64,000 bases of DNA from Amycolatopsis regifaucium (GTDB lineage Bacteria; Actinomycetota; Actinomycetes; Mycobacteriales; Pseudonocardiaceae). Positions 6,715 to 15,738 of the stretch are shown in pieces (positions within the stretch are counted from its first letter, which is position 1; each line of letters opens with the position of its first letter). The stretch covers positions 416,500 through 480,499 of the forward strand of contig NZ_LQCI01000003.1 in assembly GCF_001613935.1 (NCBI RefSeq), given 5' to 3'. Below the pieces are notes generated by a model. That model made no database searches. It was not told the DNA's origin and saw only the letters and a list, made by a program, of their open reading frames with translations. A program made the translations under genes and the position numbers.

Positions 6715-8307
6715 CTACTTCCAGTCGACCTGAGTAGATCGGTAGAAGTCGATTCCCTGCTGAACCCACCGCGGGCTCTGCTTCGCCAGCCGGAGCCGGT
6801 AGGCGTCCCACGTGCGGGAAGCCTTCGGCGACCAGCCGATCTCGGCGTAACCCGGCAGCCTCGGGAACGCCATGAATTCGATGTCGTCACTGGTGACGAG
6901 CGTTTCCGACCACAACGGTGCCTCGACCCCGGCGACGTTCTGCTCCGTCACGCCCTGCAGATAGGTGGCCGGATCCCAGTCGTAGCCGGTCTTGACCTCG
7001 ATCAACCCGGCCCAGTCCTGGCCGAGCCGCGTCTGCGGGTGGTACTTCATGTCCAGGTAGGCCTTGTTGGCGGGCGACATCAGGATCTTGTTGCCGCGAG
7101 CCGCCGCTTCGGCCACGTGGGCGTCCGTGCCGGTCGTGCCCCAGAACTGCGGAACGGCCGAAACCGGCGGTTTCGTCTTGGCGATGTCGTGCCAGCCGGT
7201 GATCGTCTTGCCGTACTTTGTGACGATCGGATGCACCTTGGTGGCGAAGGTCTGGTAGTCCGCCGGGGTGGTCGAGTGGGCCTCGTCGCCGCCGATGTTG
7301 AGGTACTTCCCAGGGGTGATCGCCGACAGTTCGCGGATGACGTCGTCGACGAATTTGTAGGTGATGTCCTTGTTGATGCACAGTGAGCTGTAGCCGACCT
7401 CGATGTCCGTGCGCGGCGGCACCGCCACGCCGTCGCAGTTCAGTTCGGCGTAGGAGTGCTGGGCCGCGTTGGTGTGCCCCGGCATGTCGATTTCGGGAAC
7501 GATCGTGATGTGCCGCGAAGCCGCGTAGCGCACCAGGTCCTTGTACTGCTCCTGGGTGTAGTAGCCGCCGGGCGCGCCGCCGACGGCGGTCTGCCCGCCG
7601 ACGGTCGCCAGCTTCGGCCAGCTCTTGATCTCGATCCGCCAGCCCTGGTCGTCGGTCAAGTGCAGGTGGAGGGTGTTGATCTTGTACTGCGCGATCTGGT
7701 CGATGTAGAGCTTGACCTGCGCCGGGGTGAAGAAGTGCCGGGCGACGTCGAGCATCGCGCCGCGGTAACCGAAACGCGGATAGTCGAGCACCGTGCCGCC
7801 CGAGATCACCCAGGAGCGGTGCTGGACGGTCTTCGCGTCGATCGCCGACGGAAGCAGCTGGCGCAGCGTCTGCACGCCGAGGAAGAGGCCCTTGTCGGTG
7901 TTCGCCTTCAGTGTCACGCCGCCGGGGGAGACCTTGAGCTGATAGCCCTCGGTGCCGACCCTCCCGCCCGCGTGGCCGGTTTCGAGCGAGATGGCGGGCC
8001 GGCCGCCGCGGTGACCGCTGACGACGGGCAGCCGGTAGCCGGTGGCGGGCCGGAGCAGCCCGGCCAGGTAGTCGGCGACCTGCTTGCCGTCACGGTCGGT
8101 GCGGATGACGGTCGCGGGGTTGAGCCGGAAGTCGGCGCGCGGATCGGGTTTCGCTTCGACCGGCGCGGGGACGACGTCGGAGACGGTCCGCTCGGGCTTC
8201 GCGCGCTGTGCCGCCGCGGGGTCCGCGCTCGCCGTGGCGGGCAGCCCGAAGGTCACGAGACCCAGGACGGCCACGCCGAGCACGGTTCTGGACAGGCGTT
8301 TACTCAT
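6715..8307 (-). CDS. Secreted beta-N-acetylhexosaminidase, glycoside hydrolase family 20
   Basis: 530 residues from the ATG at 8305-8307, which has GGAGGTG upstream. Residues 1-28 are a signal peptide (basic start, hydrophobic core, ATASA cleavage region), so the enzyme is exported. A GH20b-like N-terminal domain (about 45-175) precedes the catalytic barrel. Catalytic Asp341-Glu342 are visible in NIGGDEAHSTTP, with HLHLTDDQGWRIEI at about 214-227 upstream. It should release N-acetylglucosamine from chitin-derived or peptidoglycan-derived oligomers. A DasR-type dre site 40 bp upstream agrees with a role in GlcNAc scavenging. Confidence 0.93.
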   Translation of the reverse strand: MSKRLSRTVLGVAVLGLVTFGLPATASADPAAAQRAKPERTVSDVVPAPVEAKPDPRADFRLNPATVIRTDRDGKQVADYLAGLLRPATGYRLPVVSGHRGGRPAISLETGHAGGRVGTEGYQLKVSPGGVTLKANTDKGLFLGVQTLRQLLPSAIDAKTVQHRSWVISGGTVLDYPRFGYRGAMLDVARHFFTPAQVKLYIDQIAQYKINTLHLHLTDDQGWRIEIKSWPKLATVGGQTAVGGAPGGYYTQEQYKDLVRYAASRHITIVPEIDMPGHTNAAQHSYAELNCDGVAVPPRTDIEVGYSSLCINKDITYKFVDDVIRELSAITPGKYLNIGGDEAHSTTPADYQTFATKVHPIVTKYGKTITGWHDIAKTKPPVSAVPQFWGTTGTDAHVAEAAARGNKILMSPANKAYLDMKYHPQTRLGQDWAGLIEVKTGYDWDPATYLQGVTEQNVAGVEAPLWSETLVTSDDIEFMAFPRLPGYAEIGWSPKASRTWDAYRLRLAKQSPRWVQQGIDFYRSTQVDWK

Positions 8308-8347
8308 GGAGCACCTCCGGTCGGGGAACTGGAGACTCTCTTCTTCT

Positions 8348-8363
8348 AGAGGTATAGACCAAT
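8348..8363 (-). promoter_or_regulatory. dre-like operator (DasR binding site) upstream of the GH20 gene
   Basis: On the minus strand the 16-mer ATTGGTCTATACCTCT agrees at 13 of 16 positions with the DasR consensus ASTGGTCTAGACCAST known from Streptomyces. It ends 40 bp before the GH20 start codon. DasR represses aminosugar-use genes until glucosamine-6-phosphate rises, so this fits the target. The match is by eye only. Confidence 0.65.
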
Positions 8364-8416
8364 AGGGCAACCGCGACAACACCCGATCGGACTACGACGG
8401 CATACCGGTCACCGGT

Positions 8417-10288
8417 TCACTCGCCGCGTAGCACCGCTTTCAGCGCGTCGAGGACGCTCGCGTCTTCGATCGTCGAGGGCACCTGTTCGTCGCGTCCGTC
8501 GGCGATACCCCGCATGGTCTTCCGCAGGATCTTGCCGGATCGCGTCTTCGGCAGCGCGTCCACAATGGACACGTCGCGGAACGCGGCGACCGGGCCGATG
8601 TCGCGCCGCACCAGCGCGACCAATTCGGACTTGAGCGTTTCGGCGTCGGCATCGACACCCGATTTCAGCACCACGAAGCCGCGCGGCAGCTGCCCCTTGA
8701 GCTGGTCACGGACCCCGATCACCGCGCATTCGGCGACGGCGGGGTGCGAGGCCAGCACGGCCTCCATCGAACCGGTGGAAAGCCGGTGGCCCGCGACGTT
8801 GATGACGTCGTCGGTGCGGCCCATGACGAACAGGTAGCCGTCTTCGTCGACGTAGCCGGAATCACCCGTCAGGTAGTAGCCGTCGTACCGCGAAAGATAC
8901 GCCTCTCGATACCGCTCGTCGTCCTGCCAGAGGGTCGGCAGCGAACCCGGCGGCAGGGGCAGCTTGATGGCGATCGCGCCTTCCTTCCCCGCCGGGAGCG
9001 GCTCGCCCGACTGGTCCAGGATCCGCACGTCCCAGCCCGGCACCGGCTTCGTCGCGGAACCGGGTTTGACCGGCATCGGCTCCAGCCCGCGCGGATTCGC
9101 CGCGATCGGCCAGCCGGTCTCGGTCTGCCACCAGTGGTCGATCACCGGGACGCCGAGCTTCTCGCGCGCCCAGTGATAGGTCTCCGGATCGAGTCGTTCC
9201 CCCGCCATGAACAACGTCTCGAACCGGCCGACGTCGTATTTCTTCACTTCGTTCGCGTCCGGATCGACCTTCTTGATCGCACGCAACGCCGTCGGCGCGG
9301 TGAACAACGCCTTCACTCCATGGTCGGCGATGGCCCGCCAGAACGCGCCCGCGTCCGGGGTCCCGATCGGTTTGCCCTCGTACATCAGCGACGTGGCCCC
9401 GATGAGCAGTGGCGCGTACACGATGTAGGAATGGCCGACCACCCAGCCGACGTCGGACGCCGTCCACCACACGTCGCCGGGATGGACGTCGTAGATCGCG
9501 CCCATCGACCAGGCCAGCGCCACCGCGTGGCCGCCGGTGTCGCGCACGACACCCTTCGGCTTCCCGGTGGTGCCGGAGGTGTACAGGATGTACAGCGGGT
9601 CGGTCGCCGCGACCGGGACCGGATCGGCCGGGGACGCCTTCGCGACCAGTTCGTCCCAGTCGACATCGCGTTCGCCGAGTTCGGCGCGGGCCCGTTCTCG
9701 CTGCAGTACGACGACCTTGTCCGGCTGGTGCGCCGTTCCCGCGAGCGCTTCGTCGATGATCGGTTTGTACTCGACGACCTGTGTCGGTTCGATCCCGCAC
9801 GAGGCCGCCACGATCACCTTGGGTTTCGCGTCTTCGATCCGCGCCGCCAGCTCCTTCGGCGCGAAGCCACCGAAGACCACCGAGTGCACCGCGCCGAGCC
9901 TGGCGCAGGCGAGCATCGCGATCGCGGCTTCGGGCACCATAGGCAGGTAAATGATGACGCGATCACCCTTGCCGACGCCGAGCGAGACGAGCGCGCCGGC
10001 GAACCGGGCGACGTCGGCCAGCAATTCCGCGTAGGTGAACCGGCGGACCGAACCGGTGACCGGGGAATCCCAGATCAGCGCGAGCTGCTCACCGCGGCCG
10101 TTTCGCACGTGCCGGTCGAGCGCGTTGAACGCCGTGTTCAGCTCCCCGTCCGGGAACCAGCGGTAGAAGGGCGCTTTCGACGCGTCGAGGGCCCGCGTCG
10201 GCGGGCGGGTCCAGTCGATCGCCTGTGCGGCTTCGAGCCAGAAACCCTCCGGATCTTCGAGGCTCCGCTGGTACGACTCGGCGTACAT
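8417..10288 (-). CDS. prpE: Propionyl-CoA synthetase (acetyl-CoA synthetase family)
   Basis: 623 residues, full length for PrpE/Acs enzymes. The adenylate-forming P-loop YTSGTTGKPKG is at 236-246, the WWQTETGWPI core motif follows, and the catalytic Lys586 lies in PKTRSGKILRK, the site of regulatory acetylation in this family. SVVFGGFAPKELAARI (136-151) is a sequence typical of propionyl- rather than acetyl-CoA synthetases. It activates short acids (propionate first) to acyl-CoA in the cytoplasm with ATP. The gene stands alone. Acetyl-CoA synthetase is the main alternative. Confidence 0.85.
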   Translation of the reverse strand: MYAESYQRSLEDPEGFWLEAAQAIDWTRPPTRALDASKAPFYRWFPDGELNTAFNALDRHVRNGRGEQLALIWDSPVTGSVRRFTYAELLADVARFAGALVSLGVGKGDRVIIYLPMVPEAAIAMLACARLGAVHSVVFGGFAPKELAARIEDAKPKVIVAASCGIEPTQVVEYKPIIDEALAGTAHQPDKVVVLQRERARAELGERDVDWDELVAKASPADPVPVAATDPLYILYTSGTTGKPKGVVRDTGGHAVALAWSMGAIYDVHPGDVWWTASDVGWVVGHSYIVYAPLLIGATSLMYEGKPIGTPDAGAFWRAIADHGVKALFTAPTALRAIKKVDPDANEVKKYDVGRFETLFMAGERLDPETYHWAREKLGVPVIDHWWQTETGWPIAANPRGLEPMPVKPGSATKPVPGWDVRILDQSGEPLPAGKEGAIAIKLPLPPGSLPTLWQDDERYREAYLSRYDGYYLTGDSGYVDEDGYLFVMGRTDDVINVAGHRLSTGSMEAVLASHPAVAECAVIGVRDQLKGQLPRGFVVLKSGVDADAETLKSELVALVRRDIGPVAAFRDVSIVDALPKTRSGKILRKTMRGIADGRDEQVPSTIEDASVLDALKAVLRGE

Positions 10289-10472
10289 CGAATGCTCCTT
10301 CGCGCTCGGGTACGGAACCCATCATGGACTTTCGCCCGCGCCGATGCCTGGTGGTAACGGCGGGGAGACGCCCGCGACAACCCGGCAACCCTGTAAGTGC
10401 GTAGAGCGTCCTAAGCTGAACTAGGGAAAAACCGGCCGGAAACGGCCTCGACTGGCGAGGGGAGCAGGGTCC

Positions 10473-12236
10473 ATGGGACTAGCGAGCGCGCTGCTCTCGT
10501 TCGCGCACGGCCTGTTCGGACCAGGCATCTGGCCTGGGGACTGGGTGTGGGCGACGAGCACCGCGGGAGCGCTGGTCGCGCTGCTGCCCGCACTGGGGGC
10601 GATGGTCGTCGCGATCATCCGCAAAGGCACCGGCAACCGCTACGACGTGGTGACCCTGTCCATTTTCGGCGGGATCGGCGCGGTCGCCGTCTTCCTGCTG
10701 CCGTGGCTGCTGGCGACCGGGGTTTCGCAGACCTATCAAGAGGCGGCCTCGACGAAGTCTGGCGGTCAATCCGGCTTCTCCGCCAGCGACCTGTCGACGT
10801 TCAACACCGACTACAGCCCGCTGATCGGCAAGCAGAGCGAGTACCTCGGCCGCGGCCAAAACGTTTACGAGGTCCTGTTCTATCCGAGCGGGATGCAGCT
10901 GGGTTACGTCTTCTACTTGATCCTGCTGGTCGGGTTGCCCGCGCTGGCGCTGCTGTTCGTGATGCTGCAGGCCCGCACCGCGTTCCGGCGCGGCCCGAAG
11001 TGGCCTTCGCGGTTCTTCTGGATTCCGTTCGTGCTCATGGTGCTGGCGAGTGTCGGCATGGGCGCGAACACCGCCGTGCACTTCTGGCTCGGTTTCCTGC
11101 CGTTCAGCGTGCTGGGCCTGATCCCCGTGGCGCTGGTCGGCCCGCCTCCCTGGTCGGTGATCAACCGCCCGGAGCCGCAGCCGCGGCCGAAGATCGAGCC
11201 GTACCGCCCGGAGCCGCCCGCCCCGAAGCCGCAGCAGCAGTTGCCGCCCCCGCCGCCTGCCAAGCAGTACCCGGCGACGGCACTGGCGCAGGCGCCCGAA
11301 CCGCCGGCGCTGGCCGCGATGCCGGGTCCGGTCCCGGCACCTCCTGGTTCCCGTAACTCCGGCGGCAGCCGTTACAAGCGTGTTCGCCGGCTCGGCCACG
11401 GTGGCTTCGGCACCGTATGGGAAGCGATCGACACGCAGCTCAACCGCACCGTCGCGCTGAAGATCGCGCACGCGCCGGACCGTGACACCGAGGAACGGAT
11501 GCAGCGCGAGGCCCGTGCGCTGGCCGTCGTGAACCACCCCAACTGCGTCCGCGTGTACGACCTCGTCGAAGAGCCCGACGGACTCGCGCTGGTGATGGAG
11601 TACCTCGAAGGCAAGTCGCTGGCCGAGATCGTCGACTCGCAAGGCCCGCTCGACGACATCGCCGCCGGACGGCTCTGGTCGACCATGGCGGGCGCGCTCG
11701 CCGCGGCGCACGAGAAGGGTGTGCTGCACCGCGACCTCAAGCCGTCGAACATCATCCTCGACCGCAACGGCCTCGCCCATCTCATCGACTTCGGTATCGC
11801 CCGCAGCCAGGGCGACTCGAAGATGACCGCGACCGGGATGATGATCGGTACGCCGGACTTCGTCGCCCCCGAGCAGGCGATGGGTTCCCCGGCGAGCCCG
11901 GCGTCGGATGCCTGGCAGCTCGCGGCGACGGTCAGCTACGCGCTGTCCGGCCAACCGCCGCGCGGCACGCGCGAGACCCCGATGGCCGCGCTGATGGCCG
12001 CCGCCCGCGCCGAACCGGTGTCGAAGCTGCCGAACCGCAGCGCGCACGCCCGGATTCTCATCGCGTCGCTGGACCAGGAGCCTCGCCGCCGTCCGACGCT
12101 CGCCGCCGTGCGGCGCGACGTCGAAGGCTGGCTGGCCCGGGCGGGCAAGTCGCCGGACGGCCCGGTGACGCAGATCGTTCCGCGTCGCCCGCCGCAACGG
12201 CAACACCAGCCGCAGCCCCAGCGTCATCCCCGCTGA
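10473..12236 (+). CDS. Membrane Ser/Thr protein kinase with N-terminal membrane domain and C-terminal kinase
   Basis: 587 residues, with GGAGCAGGG just before the ATG. About five membrane helices (near 28-48, 60-82, 143-165, 181-203, 205-224) come first. A Pro/Gln-rich linker follows (about 232-292), then the kinase domain (300-575): glycine loop RRLGHGGFGTVWEA, Lys330 (VALK), HRDLKPSN at 419-426 with Asp421, DFG at 439-441, and VAPEQ. All catalytic residues are intact. Standard PknB-type kinases have the kinase first and one helix after it, so this order is reversed. With the kinase inside, the 60-residue loop at 83-142 would face outward and could be a sensor. The target is unknown. Confidence 0.9.
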   Translation: MGLASALLSFAHGLFGPGIWPGDWVWATSTAGALVALLPALGAMVVAIIRKGTGNRYDVVTLSIFGGIGAVAVFLLPWLLATGVSQTYQEAASTKSGGQSGFSASDLSTFNTDYSPLIGKQSEYLGRGQNVYEVLFYPSGMQLGYVFYLILLVGLPALALLFVMLQARTAFRRGPKWPSRFFWIPFVLMVLASVGMGANTAVHFWLGFLPFSVLGLIPVALVGPPPWSVINRPEPQPRPKIEPYRPEPPAPKPQQQLPPPPPAKQYPATALAQAPEPPALAAMPGPVPAPPGSRNSGGSRYKRVRRLGHGGFGTVWEAIDTQLNRTVALKIAHAPDRDTEERMQREARALAVVNHPNCVRVYDLVEEPDGLALVMEYLEGKSLAEIVDSQGPLDDIAAGRLWSTMAGALAAAHEKGVLHRDLKPSNIILDRNGLAHLIDFGIARSQGDSKMTATGMMIGTPDFVAPEQAMGSPASPASDAWQLAATVSYALSGQPPRGTRETPMAALMAAARAEPVSKLPNRSAHARILIASLDQEPRRRPTLAAVRRDVEGWLARAGKSPDGPVTQIVPRRPPQRQHQPQPQRHPR

Positions 12237-12255
12237 CCCGGGCTGACCTGCGAAA

Positions 12256-12325
12256 AGAGAGCAAGGGACCTTTGCTAGCGTTAGTTAGTACGCTAACGAA
12301 CGCTAGCAAAGGTCCCTTGCTCTCT
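12256..12325. terminator. Long palindrome (33-bp stem, 4-base loop), bidirectional terminator
   Basis: Arms 12256-12288 and 12293-12325 pair with a single mismatch around the loop TACG. It separates the convergent kinase and lipoprotein genes and touches the latter's stop codon. It contains the 17-mer AGCAAGGGACCTTTGCT, which recurs exactly in the palindrome at 40967-41029. The core is itself quasi-palindromic. Confidence 0.75.
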
Positions 12326-12894
12326 CACTTGATGATGACCCAGGTCCCCTCGCGCCAGCCCATGGTGAAGATCTTGGGGTCGCCGTCCATGATCGTCGCC
12401 TTCGGCGCGATCGCCCCGGGCGGGACGATCACCTGGTCGGGCCCCTGGCTCTTCACCTTCGCCCGGTCGACCCGGGTGACTTTCAGGTTCTTCAGATCCG
12501 CGGGCGTGAACATCTCGAATTGAATCGGGGTGAGGCTGCGGCACTCCTTCATCCCGCCGTCGAACGCCGGCGCGGTGATGCGGCAAACGGTGTCGAGGTC
12601 CTTGTTGCCCAACGCGTGGTGATATTCCTCCATCACGGTCGCGGCCCCTTCCAGGGTGTGCGCCACCGCGCCGCCGGTGGCGGGTTTGGTGACCGTCGCG
12701 GCGCTCGCCGAAGGAACGGTCGCGCTGGGACTCGTAGTCGACGCAGGCGCGCTCGAGCTGCTGCTCGGCGCCACCGAAGTGCCCGGAATGGCCGAAGTCT
12801 GCGGTGCCGCGGTGCCCGGCGTCTGCTCTTCGCAGCCCGCGATCAAGAACAGCGCCGCGGCCGCGCAGGTCACTCCGAGCGGTCGGATTGTCAT
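12325..12894 (-). CDS. Secreted lipoprotein of unknown function
   Basis: 189 residues from the ATG at 12892-12894. The open frame has an earlier Met, but only this start gives a proper signal peptide. The lipobox IAG-Cys21 follows a hydrophobic core, so the protein is lipid-anchored on the outer face of the membrane. A Ser/Thr/Ala/Pro-rich linker (about 25-70) could be O-mannosylated by the nearby transferase. The folded part (about 75-189) looks like a small alpha+beta NTF2/DUF4878-type domain with two cysteines (DTVCRITAPAFDGGMKECRS). The next gene on this strand is another lipoprotein, 76 bases upstream. Confidence 0.72.
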   Translation of the reverse strand: MTIRPLGVTCAAAALFLIAGCEEQTPGTAAPQTSAIPGTSVAPSSSSSAPASTTSPSATVPSASAATVTKPATGGAVAHTLEGAATVMEEYHHALGNKDLDTVCRITAPAFDGGMKECRSLTPIQFEMFTPADLKNLKVTRVDRAKVKSQGPDQVIVPPGAIAPKATIMDGDPKIFTMGWREGTWVIIK

Positions 12895-12970
12895 GGTGCC
12901 CCCTGTCGAACTGCTGCTGACCAGGGGAGAGTAACAACTATTGCCCAAGTGTCACAGTTGAACCGGGAAA

Positions 12971-14014
12971 TCAGCCGTCACCGTTGATCAGGGCGAGCAT
13001 CGACACCGACAAGACGAGCTGGGCGGATACGCAGGTCCGGCTCATCGCTTCCTTCTTCTTGCCGACGAAGTCGACCTGGACCACTTGGCCGTTGGTGAGC
13101 TGCACACTCACGGCACACGTCTCCTCGGTCTGTTCGTACCTGGCCTTCAACGTTCCGAACTTCCCGTTACGCACTTCCGCGCCGGGTTTCGGCGGGACGG
13201 CTTCGAGGCCGCCGGTGCCGGTGGTGTACATCCCGACGACCTTCGCGTAGGCGACTTCGTGGGTACAGGTCGGTCCGATCGGGCTCTCGCCCTTCTGCGC
13301 GCCCTCGCGGCCCCCGTTGACGCCCGCGTAATTCGCGTGGGTGAACTTGACGACCTCGCAGATGTCGGCGTTCTTCAGCGCCTCCGCCGACGGCTCCTGG
13401 ACCGTGCTCGGCGCCGGCTTGCCGCCCGCGAGCGGGACGAACTTCTTCAACACCACTTCGGCGACCTTCTTCGCCAGTTCACAGTGCTCGGCGCGGACCC
13501 CTCCTTCGTCGCTGTTGACGTCATAGGCGTCGACGGCGATCGAGGCGTAGGCGCGAACGTCCATGTTGACCGAGCAGAAGGTCGCCGGTTCCGGGTCGAA
13601 GGCATAGGTCCGGCCCTTGATCCCGGCGATCTCCACCGGTTCCATCACCGGGGAGTCCTGCGTGATCCAGCTGTACGGGCTGTAGGCGTGCACCTGCGCG
13701 CCCTTGTTGCCCGGGAACACGAACTGGCAGCCGCTGAGCACGCCCTTGGTGCTGATCAGGCCGAGCGGTTGCAGATCGGGTTTGATCGAATCCAGCCAAT
13801 CGCAGCCTTCTTCACCCTGTTTGGACGGCAGGGCCAGCGGCTGATCGAGCATCTGGTCGCTGAAACCCGATCCGTCGGCGGGCGGCTTGTACTTCGGATA
13901 CTTCGCTTCGCTGGCGCCCGGTGCCGAACCTTCGGGGAAGGCCTTGCCGTCGACGGCGCTGGAGCATCCGGTGAGCAGAAGAGCGATGGCCACGAAATAC
14001 GGCCAACGAGACAT
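12971..14014 (-). CDS. DUF3558-type lipoprotein
   Basis: 347 residues. Signal peptide with lipobox LTG-Cys17. The mature part resembles two DUF3558-like units (about 60-195 and 215-345), each with conserved Cys pairs such as C..W..GC..FVFP and TCAVSV, a family found almost only in actinobacteria and of unknown role. It shares strand and neighbourhood with the lipoprotein at 12325-12894. Its start is close to the end of the O-mannosyltransferase gene, so it may lie in the same region of regulation. Function is unknown. Confidence 0.75.
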   Translation of the reverse strand: MSRWPYFVAIALLLTGCSSAVDGKAFPEGSAPGASEAKYPKYKPPADGSGFSDQMLDQPLALPSKQGEEGCDWLDSIKPDLQPLGLISTKGVLSGCQFVFPGNKGAQVHAYSPYSWITQDSPVMEPVEIAGIKGRTYAFDPEPATFCSVNMDVRAYASIAVDAYDVNSDEGGVRAEHCELAKKVAEVVLKKFVPLAGGKPAPSTVQEPSAEALKNADICEVVKFTHANYAGVNGGREGAQKGESPIGPTCTHEVAYAKVVGMYTTGTGGLEAVPPKPGAEVRNGKFGTLKARYEQTEETCAVSVQLTNGQVVQVDFVGKKKEAMSRTCVSAQLVLSVSMLALINGDG

Positions 14015-14098
14015 GGTGACCCCCAGTAGTCCTCAATTCGGACGGGAGTCTAAGTCGGTTTCAGCGGTCTCGCTGGGTCTTGGGTCAACCGATGGTGG

Positions 14099-15670
14099 TC
14101 ATTTCCAGGACGGAAGCCACAACTCGGCGTTCCAGTGCTCGTTCGTGATCGCGTTGCCGTTCAGGATCGGCCACAACCAGGCGAAATTGGCCACGACGAG
14201 ACCCACGTAGAGCGCGACGACGAGCATGCCGGTGCCCCGCCGTTCGAACCCGCGTTTCGCGCTGCCGAGGATCTGGCCGAGGACCAACGTCAACCCGAGT
14301 ACCAGGAACGGCGCCAGCGGCGTCGCGTAGAAGTAGTACATCTGGCGGTCGAGGTTGGTGAACCAGGGCAGGAATCCGGCGAAGTAGCCGACGAGCACGG
14401 CGGCGTAGCGCCAGTCCGCGCGGAAGAACGACCGCCACAGGCTCCAGCCCAGCATCGGCAGGGCGAGCCACCACATCGCCGGTGTCCCGATCAGCATCGT
14501 CGCCCGCACACAGGTCGACTCGCCACAGCCGGTCGCCTCGGTGCCGCCCGCGTACGCGTAGAGCATCGGCCGCAGCCCCATCGGCCAGGTCCACGGCTTC
14601 GATTCCCACGGATGCGGTTTGTCCTTGGGCGTGACCAGGTTCGCGTGGAAGTCGAGGACGTTCATCGTGTAGTCGCCGAGGGACCGCAGAGCCGGTGGCA
14701 TCCAGGCCCAGAAGCCGGGGTCGATGTCCTTGATCGCCACGTAGTTGCGGTCGGTCGCGGTCTCGCTCGCGAACCAGGCCCAGTAGCAGGCGAGATACAC
14801 CAGGATCGGGATGACGACGATCGCCCACAGCGCGGGAAGCACGTCACGGCGCAGCGTGCCGAGCCACGGCCGCTGCACGCCCGCGGCGCGGCGCGCGGCG
14901 ACGTCGAAGAAGACGGTGAGCAGCCCGAACGCGGCGATGTAGTACAGCGCCGACCACTTGACGCCGAAGGTCAGCCCGATCATCAGGCCGCCGGCGAACC
15001 GCCACCACCGGAATCCCAGCTTCGGGCCGAACCGCGACTCGTCGATCCAGCCTTCGCGGACGGCCACGGCCAGCCGCTGCCGCACCTGGTCGCGATCGCA
15101 CAGCACGCAGGCGAACGCGGCGAGCACGAACACGGCGATGAAGATGTCGAGCATCCCCATCCGCGACTGCAGGTGCAGTACGCCGTCGCTGATGACCAGG
15201 ATCCCGGCGACCGCGCCGAGCAGCGTCGAACGGGTGAGCCGCCGGGCGACCCGGATGGTGAGGAACACGATCAGCGTGCCCGCCAGCGCCGGCATGATCC
15301 GCCAGCCCCAGGCGTTGTAGCCGAACATCCACTCGCCGATCGCGATGAGGTGCTTGGCCAACGGCGGGTGCACGATGAGTTCGTAGCCGTAGTTGTCTTC
15401 GTAACCGCCGTTGCGCAACATCTGCCACGCCTGCGGGACGTAGTGCTTCTCGTCGAAGACGGGGGTGCCCTTGTCCGTGGGCGTGCCCAGGTTCTGGATC
15501 CGGACGATGCCGCCGATGAGCGTCAACACCAGCGTGACGATCCAGCCGCGGAGGCGGTCGGTCGGCATGCCGCGGCCGAGGAGGGTGGCCTCCCGGTCGC
15601 TCGGTGGCCGGAGCGCGTCGACCGGATCCGGCCGCATGCTCTCGTCGTCACGGGTCAGCAGCGCGGTCAC
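14099..15670 (-). CDS. Protein O-mannosyltransferase (GT39, PMT family)
   Basis: 523 residues from the GTG at 15668-15670. The ATG at 15635-15637 is an alternative, and the longer open frame runs into the divergent rsmI gene. It is a multi-pass membrane protein with about 10-11 helices. The first outer loop carries the catalytic acidic motif (PVFDEKHYVPQAW). It transfers mannose from polyprenyl-phosphate-mannose to Ser/Thr of proteins as they cross the membrane, as Rv1002c does in M. tuberculosis. Having rsmI divergently next door is the same arrangement as Rv1002c/Rv1003, as I recall it. The Ser/Thr-rich lipoprotein nearby could be a substrate. Confidence 0.9.
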   Translation of the reverse strand: MTALLTRDDESMRPDPVDALRPPSDREATLLGRGMPTDRLRGWIVTLVLTLIGGIVRIQNLGTPTDKGTPVFDEKHYVPQAWQMLRNGGYEDNYGYELIVHPPLAKHLIAIGEWMFGYNAWGWRIMPALAGTLIVFLTIRVARRLTRSTLLGAVAGILVISDGVLHLQSRMGMLDIFIAVFVLAAFACVLCDRDQVRQRLAVAVREGWIDESRFGPKLGFRWWRFAGGLMIGLTFGVKWSALYYIAAFGLLTVFFDVAARRAAGVQRPWLGTLRRDVLPALWAIVVIPILVYLACYWAWFASETATDRNYVAIKDIDPGFWAWMPPALRSLGDYTMNVLDFHANLVTPKDKPHPWESKPWTWPMGLRPMLYAYAGGTEATGCGESTCVRATMLIGTPAMWWLALPMLGWSLWRSFFRADWRYAAVLVGYFAGFLPWFTNLDRQMYYFYATPLAPFLVLGLTLVLGQILGSAKRGFERRGTGMLVVALYVGLVVANFAWLWPILNGNAITNEHWNAELWLPSWK

Positions 15671-15738
15671 GAGGCATGATCCTACGGGCGGAAGAGTGAA
15701 CTCGGTGTCCGGATCCGTGAACCGGTTAACCTTCGGGA

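Noticed and set aside
8744-10357. Long open frame antisense to prpE
   Set aside because: Shadow of prpE; Arg/Asp-rich translation without motifs.
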